64,000 nt of DNA from Symsagittifera roscoffensis (lineage: Eukaryota > Xenacoelomorpha > Acoela > Convolutidae), in NCBI RefSeq assembly GCF_963678635.1, contig NC_087062.1:76624349-76688348 (forward strand), read 5' to 3'. Made by a program: the position numbers and the translations under genes. The notes beneath the pieces are model-generated. The model searched no databases. It saw only the letters and a list, made by a program, of their open reading frames with translations, and was not told where the DNA came from. Numbering within the stretch: position 1 is the first letter of the stretch; each line of letters begins with the position of its first letter. Of this stretch, positions 12,101 through 24,100 are shown in pieces.

Positions 12101-15100
12101 ATTTGAGTAGTCCTTGCAAGCAATTTATGGCACCTGGAAATATCATCTTGTTGTTGGCACTATCAACTTCCGTAGAAAATATCGGACTCATCAATTGCAT
12201 GTTCTCCTGGTGCTATCTTTCATGGAAGAGAATCTATCAACCCCATGATCTATAATTTTCCACCAAAACCTTAGATGCAGCAACGACAGAAGAGTTTTTC
12301 AACAGCTTTATAGGACACAATGTTGGAAAATTTTGAGACGAAACAAAAACAATTACTACGAACCTTCGACACCGAAAAAATTATGACCATAGCACAGCCT
12401 TGGATATTTCATTCTTTGTCTTCTTTTGAATTGCGTAAAAAGCAGTCTTCTATAAAACAAACAAGTCACTTCATGTCTGGATTCCTTTGAAGGGAGTGAA
12501 AAGGTTCAAACGAACAGCATTTATATAATTAGAAAAATCGGAACGAAATATGCACATTGTGTTCATCGAAATCAATTTCGTCCAATTCAAGCACAATATC
12601 AACCATAAAATGTTGAACCGATTAATTGGACAAAATCCGTGATCAACCGAAGTGAGCCAGGATTGCTAGACGAATATTTGCCAAAGCTGCTCCAAGTTCC
12701 GCTATCAATTTCGAGCACTGGCAGTAATTACACTCCAGCACTGGCAGTAATTACACCAGTAGAAGCTGCTCTTGCGCCATTTAGCGCAACATTACGAACA
12801 CCACCGCTACCTTTTAAGTACCACCACCTGACCCTCCTCCGGACCCAGTTCCATAGCCATAAGCTCCACCTCAACCGGGATTGAAAGAAGACCTGACTCG
12901 CCATAAGCCAACGAATAGCCCAGTTGAAGGAGCACAGAAAACGATGATGCCAAATGATACCAACTGTTCCACATGAGATCAAATGTTCTAGAAAGAACCA
13001 CTGCAAAAAAAGCAACAGCTGCAGCCACAAATCGATTAAAAATAGATGGACACAAAATTATCCCAAAAACGTTTACTTTAAGGCCGACACCGGAAGAAAA
13101 AGCGAAAACATGGAAAAATTAGACGATGCCAGCAACACACACCTATCGAGCAATGAAATAAAAGACATTATTCGATCGGGTGAACGAGGCGCAAAGCAGA
13201 CAATAAGAAGTGATACCATCAGCGAAAGCGCCGGCCCAAGTGTTTCAAAAATCAACGCAATTTCGAAGGAATCAAACATTCTTTCATCGGGTAATGTTTT
13301 ATATTTGGCAGGTTCCATCGCACCTTGTCTCTCTAAGGACTTTTAAGTGAACATTAGCGCGGCAGATCAAGGACAAAAAAGCTTCAGGCTTTAGAAACAC
13401 CACATGAGCATCAGTGTCAATGCGTATGCCACAATTAACCAATCTTCAATCTGATCGAGAAAAAACAATTTTTCAGAAAACTAACTTTACAAGAGGAAGC
13501 AGCTCATCAAGCAAAGTATATCACGCATAGCGCCACCGAAAACAAGATGAAGACTTCATAAATTGAGATAACACTACGTTGTTAATAATATTTAAGATAT
13601 CTGTCAGAAAAAAAAACATCCTAATCTCCATATATATGTTGCTGTGCACTCGTTGCATTATTTTTTATTTATTTTTTTTTTATTTATAAGGAGTGGACAG
13701 CAACAGTATTTACAGCTCCCTCCCGCATCACCTGCTACAACAGTACCAGTCATCATGCGATGTATGATTTTGATAAAAACAATAATGAAGCCAGATAAAA
13801 CCATAGGCAGAAATATAAAAAGCGATGTTTTGATGAAAATAGAGCGTCAAAACTATGCTCCTTATTGGTGGAACGAAGAGTGCTACACTCGGGTATACCA
13901 ATTATCAGCACTCCGAATGACGTTAACATCAACAAAAATAGCAGTGAAAGGCCAAAAACGTGAAGTCGACCAATCCAAAATTTGCTTTAAAATAACTTTT
14001 CAAAAGTGCTAGAACCGTTTTTTCTCCTGCAGGGTGGCTTAATGACCCTTCTGCATCCAATTACGGCCTACTTAGTACAATTCTGAAAACGTTTTCATTT
14101 GTAATCAAAAGCGACTGCAATATTTTGGTCGTTTACAACATATTTGTCGCCACAGTGTTGAGTACTGAAGCAAACCTTACCCTTCATTGGTGGACCAGAA
14201 CAACCAGGATAGACGCAAGAAGCTTTTTACGGCAAAAAAGTTCAAAAAATTTGATGTTTTACCAAGGCGGAGGAACAAAAAATGAACAATTTTCAAATGG
14301 AACTGCAACACTAGATAAGGATCTCCAACAGCTTTAGAAGCACCATTGTGGCACAGCACACAAGATCCCACTAGTGCCTGGTTAAGCCTCACAAAACAAA
14401 TTCAAAATCAAACAATAGGGTTATAGACAATTTAATTCCGAAAAAAAACCAACTCGCTTTAGGAAGTTCAGGCGCATGATTTACAGTTTCTCTCGAAATT
14501 CCTGCATTAGAACAAGTTTCAAAAAATTTGGTGGAAAAGAATAAAAAATGCCATTATCATTGAATGTCGTGAAATGAAAAATCAAAAAGAGAAATGAAAA
14601 ATCAAATAACAACTTTGAGCAGGTTGGAACAACCTGATCAGGCTGAAAAAAATCTCAACAGATCGCAATCCTTTTAAGGAATTATGAAAGCAGCGAACAC
14701 TCTGGATAGAACTCAAAAACTGAAAGGCTTGCAAAAAGAAACATACATTTCCCAGGTTCAAAAAAAATTGAACGCTTACTGTTCACTCAGGCCAGTCAAC
14801 AGTAAATGATATTCAGAGCAAAGCAGAAGACAAAAATGAAACCTCGATCCATCTCGCAAGATATTCGACGCAAAAAAGATGCGAAAAGCTCATAAAGAAG
14901 ACCAATCTGAATCGAAATAAAAACAAAATTATTGCTTTCTCTCAGAGAAAAGCACCAGTTTGAGGTGTACAATTTTACATGGGAAAGAAAAAACAATATT
15001 TAACTCACCACCTAGTGCTCTGCTAAAATTAAAATCAACTTTGATCATGAACAACTAAATGCAAAATCTTTTTCACCTAAATCAATGGAAAAGTTTCGAC

Positions 15101-18100
15101 ATAACGTAATTTAGGTTGCTGACAAAAATGTTGCAAGCTTGCAGTAGCTGAAAAATGGATCATTGTAACACCAAAAGCAATGTTAACGTCTACAATCAGA
15201 AAATGCCAACTAGGGCTTACTATAAATTGCATACATACTGAAAAACACAATGCCAGGTAGGATGGAGCCTTAGATTTCTTAAGCTTCAATAACTAAGCCA
15301 GTAAAATTTGCCAGAAAATTTGCTTAAATTAGTTCCTGCTTACAAGACACTTGCTTTCATATGCAGATAAAATTAGAGGCCAGATTTGCTACCCTATATT
15401 GTTCCCTGGCAGCATCCCATCATAGGGTTAAGAAATTCAATTTATGTTAGTTGTTTTTAAATCTAAGTTTTTTTGAAAACGTATTGTATCATGAGAAACG
15501 CCATATCTTGGAAATAAGAAAGATTTGAGAAATTAAAGTCAGAGGCCCTGAGAGTTCCCTCTGATTTGTAACCTGGCAGTAACTTCTGACTGTACCCTGA
15601 AAGAAACTCTCCATTTGGGTTGAGAATTTCAAGGTCGGTTAGTTTTATTTATTATTTTTGAAAAAAAAAACTCAAAAAATTTGCCACGTCTCGAAAACCA
15701 AAAGGAATTCAGCCGTCATAACTCCATTAATTTTGTTTTATACCTAAGTTTTTTAGAACAAACATGAAATCAAGAAAAATAACACTAAATCACGAAAACA
15801 ATTGAATTTGGGCAGTCATATTTGACACCAGATTTGCAACTCCTGAGTTTAACCTGACAGTACCCCACAAAAGGGTTGCGAATTTCAAGTTCGGTAAGGG
15901 TTGAGAATTTCAAGTTCGGTTACTTAATTTTGTAAAAGTTTTCTTTTAATTTTTTTTAAATCAGTAAAATCGCCATATCTGGGAAACCAAAAAGATTTGA
16001 TCAACCATATTCAAAGGGTGGATTTGCAACGCCAAAAGGGAAACTACAGGACTCCGCCTTAGGGTTGAGAATTCGAATTTCGCTGTTTTTTTATATCAAA
16101 TTTTTTCGAAAAAAAATTAAAGAAAACGCCATGTCTCGAAAACCAAAAGAATTTGAACAGTCTTACTTCAACGCTAGATTTGCAAACCCTGAGTGTACCC
16201 TGACAGCACGCCACTTTTAGAGTTGAGAATTTCAAGTTAGCTTAGTTTCTTTTATATCCACGTTCTCTAAAAAAGTGAAATCATAAAAACGCCCTATCAC
16301 AAAAACAAAAATTATTTGAGCAGTCATAATTGGACGCCAGCTTTGAAACCCCTTAGTGTACTCTGGCAGTACCAAACTATAGGGTTGAGAATTTCTTGTT
16401 TGGTTAAAAATTTTACATCTAAATTTTCGGGAAAAAATTGAAAAAATCATAAAAAACGCCATATCTCGTAAACCAAAAAGATTTGAGCAGTTATACCAGG
16501 ACGCTAGATATGCAACCCCTGAGTGTACCTCGACAGCACCCCACTATAAGGTTGAGAAAATAATATTTAGTTAATTTCATTGTGGAAGAAAAATGTGATA
16601 GTTTTACGTTGCGAGTATAGGAAAAAAGTAGAGTTAAAGCATTCACCCTATAACCGATTTTAAAACGTCATTTTGAGTAAACACTTCAGCCCTTGCAAAG
16701 ATTTGGTCAATTGACAGACCAACATAGCGAGTTCTTAAACATGCATGTGCCAAGTGACATTTCTTAAGCATAGCAATATACGATATAGCTTAAGCGTGCA
16801 AAAAATCTTTCGTTAAACATGCAAAAATAATAAGTTCAAAAAGCTTAAATATGTCAACATACGGACTTCCTAAATATTTCAACAAAGGGACATTTAAACA
16901 AGTCCCAAAGGAAACGCCAATTAAATAATATATAGATTATCGCAATTTAATTGAGCGGATTAAGTTGAAGACTATCTACAATCTAACGTACTAAGCGAAA
17001 ATCATAAGTTCAACCAGTAAACTTGTTGGATTAACCGTACAATCTCTCCTTCCCCTCGCCCACCATAGATTTTCCTCCCCACCCCAAGCAGGAACTAATT
17101 TTGAAAATAATTATAAAAATTAGTACCTGCTTGGGGAGGAAAATCTATAGTGGGCGAGGGGGAGGAGAGATTGTACGGTTAATCCAACAAGTTTACTGGT
17201 TGAACTTCTGATTTTCGCTTAGTAAATTTCACTTTCGATATATATATATATATATTTATATATAGTATGCATTTCGAACAAATGCACAAACAAAAATTGG
17301 TTTTCACAATTTTTACGTGAAATTTCATTTGAATGCTGTTAATGACCTAAATTAAGGCATTTGCGATCAATTTTCCCTTTTAACACTGCACTGTTAACTT
17401 TGTATAAATCTAGGCGATACTCTGATACTCAGAGCTATTTTCTGAACAACTCACACTTTCTCCCAGCTAAATTGATTAGGGCGGGGGGGGGGTGTGGCTG
17501 TTGATTTAATTTAGCAATTTCGTTCAACTTTGGTTGGAAAAACAGGTCTTTGGTGTCAAGAAAACACTCACTCGCTAGAATCCACTGCTCCTACGATCCA
17601 GTCGTCACCTCTTCTCGCATTGTCCACCACGCACAACTCGTCATCATCGCCCTCCGAAGACTTGGATAGAAACAATTTCCCGGGAACTCCAAATGAGTCT
17701 TCACAGTAGCCTTTGAATGTCATCGTCTCATTAAATTTGAACATTTCGAGTGGGTGTTCCATCATAGGCAAAACGGCTTCCTTGTACACTCCATGTTTCA
17801 GAAACTTGAGTCTGTTCTCCGAAATTATCTTGCATTTTCCATCTGGTAGCTTTACGAAAGCTAGATCCGAATTATGATCTACAATCACGCTGCTCGAACC
17901 GTATGTTTCTAGTTCGTAAGTTTCGCCTTTTGTCTGGTTCACTGTTAAATTCGCGCCTCGGAACGTTATTTTCGAGAATCCTGTCTCAAAATTATACAAC
18001 TCATCCAGATACGAAACTTCCTTCCTGTGGTAGTCTATATATTCGGAAGACATACTGAGGTGGTCTGGCCACTTCATTTCAACTGTTTCTGAATACTCTC

Positions 18101-21100
18101 CTCCCAAATGCATGCCCTCACACTTCACTCCATCATGTGGCTGGAATTCTCCCGAAGTCCGAATACTTTCCGGAGAGTCGAAGTACTCCACTTTGTGAAC
18201 AAAGAACTCCATAGACTGCAACTCCTCGTCAATCTCAACAGACAAATTTGCATAACGTAAGTCCTTCAACGAGGGACTGTCACCGTCCAGGAATCCTAGC
18301 TTCAATTCGATTCCCAATTTTTCCTGGCATGTAAGACAAGTGTACACCTAAAGCGAGAATTTATGACTGTAAAAGACAAAACGAGATGCTGAATATAGTT
18401 TTAGATAACAAGGCCGTATAGTTGAAACTGGGGCGGAACGTTGTACTCGGTTGTTTACTTTTTTCGTTTTTCACGCAAAATCAGGCACCACAAATAACGA
18501 TCAGAATGGGTCGAATGGTATATTATATCAAAGCCCTTTCAGTCGTGATTAAAACGACGTTTAAAAAGTTTCAAAACGTTTTCTGGCTTAAGATAAGCCG
18601 CTCGGAAGTTTAAGTCTAAATTCGAGCAAAATAAAGCGAATATATTAGACTTATAATTTTCTATAAGTTTATAATAGTAGTCTTAAAATCAAGTTAGGCC
18701 GTGAAAATTAAATTTTAATCCCTTAAAACCGGCGCTACTCAACACTTGCAATACAACACTTAGCATTGTAAAATAGTAAAAAGAAAAAGAGACAGAAGCT
18801 ACATAATTCTGTCGAATGATTTCGAATTTGAGGAAATTTTGCCAAAAAACCAAAAACCACCATGTTATAAGCATTTAAAATCAATAACCAAGCGGAAATT
18901 AAACCGACAATACTTGAGTAGACGCCAGTTGAGCCGAAAACCAAAAATGTCAGGGACAATTGGTAGTTTTACGGGAATAAATTTCTACACGAAGATTTTA
19001 ATAGTAACATACTTTTAAACTAGTACTAAATTTGATTTTGTATAATTATGTGTTATTTTATTCGCATGGTTTCAACTTTTGCTAATTAATTTTGATTACA
19101 ACACTTTGCATCAATTAAAAAGTTAAAAGATTGTTATGCCTGTGTTTCAGACAATAGAGCGTAAGTTTTCAAATTCAAAATAATATAGACTTAAAATTTT
19201 CTTTGACAACATTTTGAAACTTGAAGTCTTACACTCTTTTGTATGAAACACACAAAAGCATAACCATTCTTTTTGCATTTCATTTGACACAAAATGACGT
19301 AACCAAAACTATATAGCAAAAGCCAAACCCATTAAAGAGAAGAAACTAACAAAAAAGCAAATAAATGTAAAAATCAAAATTGGTACCCATTAAAAACCAC
19401 ATTTAAAAATATGGTCCCGTTTATGAGATCTGCCTGTGAACTGATCATATTGATTACTCAATTTTGAAGAAAACTTAAGGAAAAACCTATCGCAAAAATG
19501 TTTTACAAGTTTTCCTTTTGTTTACATCCACTGGAAGTAATTCAAGTACATTTCAGGTGATATGGTGGACCACACTTCTAAGCGAGTCTTCAAAAATTGC
19601 TAAATTTATAAGCTCAAAATGCATTTCAACAATTTTAAAATTGTTCAAAAAAGAAAAATACTGAAGCTTTGAAGCAAAAAAAGCTATGCTTTGAACAGTT
19701 AGCTGGCAAAAATAAATAGAAAAATCACAGTCCGAGAATTGAGCTTTTTAAAAAACATTTCCACAGAATGAGAAAAACACAAGGTCTGGCCAGACTCGAA
19801 CCCTAAAACTTATGTCCCGAAGGCGTGAGCTTCACTTCTGGGCCAAGTGAGTAGGCTTGAACGATTTTGAGGTTCTAAAAAAATCAAGGTCGAAATTTTC
19901 AGCAGATCTTAAAAAACTCTCCCGCCGGGATCGAAACTAAGATCAAAGTAGTAGTAGTACTAGTAGAATAAACTACAAGAGCAAAAATTCGTGAGGTAAA
20001 ATTTCGAATACTTTGGCAAAATCCAAGCATTAAACTGCGAGTTCTTGTACATCCTGTTGATCGTTCAATTCGTATAATGGGTCAAGAAAGAAAATGATTG
20101 ATTTATGGCGGATCATCGTTTCTGAAATCCATGTTCATTCTCACTTTAATAGACTTTGTCAAATATGACTTTTTCAGGCATTTTTGAGCGACTGCACAAC
20201 AGACTGATTGACCTGTAACAGCTATCTTTGGCTTTGATTCATTCCTTGAACACTGGGTGTTGCTTGGCTTATTTTGAAATAGTTCTGAACAATGCCTTTG
20301 TTGAGGCAGGTTCGACGGAATAAGTTGAGCGATTTGATTTGAATTTTGTGTCATGACTTCAAAATGAGATTGCCAACATTATCGTGCCCCATTGACTTAT
20401 TGACCTTAAGCGGCCACATTATTTCGCTGACTTGACTTTGGTGTTCGAATTTGATTTCACGTTGCTATTCTTTGGTGACAAACACGCTGACGGAGTAGTC
20501 ATTGAGCAGTTTGCATTTTTTGTTTCATTGGTTGATTCGATGCTTCCTATTTTAACCGTGAGTAGGTTTGTTGGGGTGTTACCTATGCATTTAAGATATT
20601 TGTGGATTTTACTGAAGGTTCTTCCTTCCAATAAGGTTTTTTCACATTCCGCTAAGTCAGTTCAAATGAATTTCTTTTCCAAGTTTTTAGATCTTTAACA
20701 GTCTTTCAAGATCTTGTTAAGATCTTTTTTGCATGTATTGGAGCTCATGGATTTGGTGCGGACTCAAGTTTATTAAATATCATCTTTAATATTGTTGTCG
20801 CTTTGCCATTGTTTGAACATTTCGGGATTGTCGCATAGCAGTTGAATAGGTGCATGTTGCGATAGATTTATTTCAATTATTTTATCCAGTGGTTGATTTT
20901 CATACAAGTTCGGTGAGGCGAGTGGTTCCCAAAAAGTCTGTGCAAAATTCATAGATCTAATGATCCTAGATCACAGGTGTCACTTTTGTTTGCTTATTTG
21001 CGATTTGTTATTTCATTCATCAAGCTTTGAAAGTATTCAATGGTCCATTGCTATGTACTACGAGCGGGTGGATTAAAGATACAGCATTTCATTAATCGAT

Positions 21101-24100
21101 TATTGGAATTCCATAATGAGATGTTCAGATTTGGGAGCTTGAATGGTAAGCACTTCGAGAATGATTTGATTTTCGATGGCAATGAGTACACCAACATGTT
21201 TTGGTTTTCCATTTTCTGATATTTCTCTATTGCTTCGATGAACTTGATAGTTTTCTAGGAAAAGCCAGGCAGTTAATACATCTTCTGTGAACCAAGTTTC
21301 ACGGAGACAGACAATACCATGTTCTGAAATTACTATTGCACTTGACAACTTCATGCTTCTGTTCATCTTTAGAATACTTCTGGTGTTGGCAGCTAACATT
21401 TTTATCGGTTATAGTCAACTATATCAGGCATCTTCGCCGGCATTCACTTGGTCGCTATCATTTTCATTTTCCATGGACATTTCGTTTTCTTTGAAAACTA
21501 CCCATTTATCATCTTCCTGCTTTTCTATCAAAAAATTTCTCAATCTTAATTTACTGGAGTCAAAAATCTTAACGATCAGCTCTCTTCTTTGGTTCAAGCA
21601 AATTTTTCGGCGTCCTCCTTAGTTAGTTCGGCACTGATTAAAACTCGAATTTCCGTGAACTTTTTTTGATTTGACAGTTGATTACAGAATCAAGTTTCTG
21701 CTTCTACTACTCTCTGTAATGAACATCAAGGTTCGAGATTCCTTATTGGGATCGAATTTTCCAATTCGAGTGGCCTTCGTTAGCTTTCAGTCGTCGATTT
21801 GACGGAAAGCAAGTAGTCTGTCGATTTTTCCCAGATCTTCTTGCTTTCGTTCAATATCGGTTTTTTTTATGACTTTCGAGGACGCAAAGTTATATTTTTG
21901 GTACATTTGGCGAGTTGACAACTCGTCCTGGATTTATGTTTCCCAACGCAGCTCGGAAGTTGGTAGGTTTTTCTTTCAATGTTTTATATCGGTTTGAACC
22001 TGGGTGATGATACTGCTGGATTGCTCCAAATTTTCTATGAGAACCTTCATTTGTGGTTGTTGGTTGTTCATGAAGCTCGTTACTTGTAGCAGTTTTGTCT
22101 TTGTTGACGAGGTTCAATTTGATAAAGACTTTGACTTCATCGTCAGTGAACATTGTGCATTCAGGGGTTAGATGAATGTTTTCTCGCATTTTGACTTATG
22201 TTCACTTTTAGAGTTATTTTAAGTGTTTTTCGACGGACGCTGTGATATGTTTAGAGCAGGGTTGGGTTTTAAACAAGTTTTTTAAATAAAAAACGTTTAA
22301 AACGTTTTACAACGTATAAAATTCAGATTTTTAATTTCTTTGTCAGAATTATACCACAATCTTGGCAGACAAAAAACATGGAGCCAATTTGAAACTTAAT
22401 TATGAAAAACTTAAATAGGCAAAACTTAGACCATGGTAAAACAAAAAAGTGATACGTCACAGGTTAAGGGCACGCAAGCAAAATGCAAGCTTAGCTACTT
22501 TTTCAGAATCTAAGCGGTTTCTCAAGTCAGAATGTACGAAGCCCATAGATGAGAAGACTCTCTCAATGCCAGCTGAGTTCCAGATCTTCACTGTTCTTCG
22601 AGTGAAATTTAAGGCAGCCACGGCTACCTCGTAAAAATATAATTACCTGAAACTATAATAATAATAATCATTATAATAATGAAGTGAATTCTTGCAAAGC
22701 AAAGGGATTGTAAGTCCCATATAGTCCGGTTAAATTCCCTTAGACAATTTCTGGTTCGACAAGGTTCACATAAACATAAGAATATCCAAGAGCAAGTGTT
22801 AGAAGGATTGTAAAACTTTGAAAAGAACTTCCACATTCAATTGAGAAAACGTCCTTTGAGCCCGCCGTTATTTCTGAAGTCGACTCGTTTCTACACTAAA
22901 TTTGCCCTAAAACAAGCTTTATACCAAAAATTTCCTCATTGGATTTCCCGTTTGATTTTCGGTTAACTGAAGGGGTCGGAACGTGAATTTGGATCAAAAG
23001 TACAAAAGGATTCCCACTCAATGTCATACTACCCATTAATCATTATCGACAAAAATAACAGCTCTGTCAGCACCTGGAAATAAGTCACGGCAGAACACCA
23101 AGTTTGATCAGAGCGTCTTTATAATTTATTGAATATTAAATGGCAGGCGCAATGGTTGACTTAGTTATTCAGCTTACTTTGGACACATAAATGAGACGAG
23201 CAATTCCGTTTGAAAAGATAAAAACAACTTTGAACCTGAAGCAATTTTTGAATGTAAGTGACAGGTCCATTTTAAATCATTCGACACGAGCAGACCGAGA
23301 TCTTTAACCGAAGTCACATTTTCTAAGACATTATTATCGAGATCAACGATAATAATCAAGTTTCTATACCAACGTGCCCGTGGTGGAAGCGATTCTCCTT
23401 GCAGCAGACAAGTTGAATGCAAGTAAAAAGCAGCCTCCCATTGATAAGGACATTTTTATTCGCCTTTTGAGTTTAGCAGTTACCAACGTGCATTTCATGG
23501 CTAACGGTCGATGGTACAAACAATGCAACGGTGTTGCCATGGGATCAACAATAGAGGTTATTTTAGCTAACTTGTGGCTCAGTCAATATGAGGGAGTCCT
23601 TTCCGGTGCAGACATCACTCTGTCGGTAAGCAATGTACGTTCAAGCTCGGATACAAGTGTTTGCATGCGCTGCCAAAACAAGATTACCAAACGAGGCTAC
23701 TCGATCAGATGTAATGTATGTCTCATCTGGTGCCATCGCAAATGCACGGACCTAAAAGTTGATGACATCAGGAAATACAGCCGCAACAAAACACCCTGGT
23801 ATTGTGGTTGTCATTCCAACAGCGCTCAAGTGCAAGTATGCATCCCGAAAGCAAAAGTTTTTGGCAGGTATGTCGACGACATTATTAGAACAGCGAGAGT
23901 GACTGACATTGATGACATCATGTCACAGGCTAATAAACTACACCCGTGCCTCAGGTTCACTTCCGAAAGAGAAGTGGACAATAAAATACCGTTTCTTGAC
24001 ATGATGGTGGAACGTTAAGCTGGGAAACTCAGCACTGCCTGGTATAGTAAGCCCACGGATACAGGTCTCATGTTGTCTTTCCGGGCATGTGCCCCGAAAC

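Larger units (their letters stand above)
20100..22200 (-). mobile_element. Degraded non-LTR retrotransposon with ORF1-like and endonuclease parts
   Basis: Minus-strand coding remnants run from about 22190 to 20100. First comes an ORF1-like piece, then an apurinic-type (EEP family) endonuclease, then unassigned frames at 20631-20419 and 20354-20103 where an RT would be expected but is not recognisable. Multiple stops and frame breaks show it is dead. The arrangement fits CR1/L2/Jockey-type elements. Confidence 0.55.

Noticed and set aside
12480-12690. Possible Pol C-terminus of an older LTR element in intron 2
   Set aside because: Similarity is weak, needs several frame changes and has no supporting RT or integrase nearby; left as a possibility only.
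23626-23836. GT...AG pair bounding the PHD-like module as an intron
   Set aside because: The interval is 211 bp and its removal would shift the RT frame away from YVDD, while the unspliced frame is correct on both sides.
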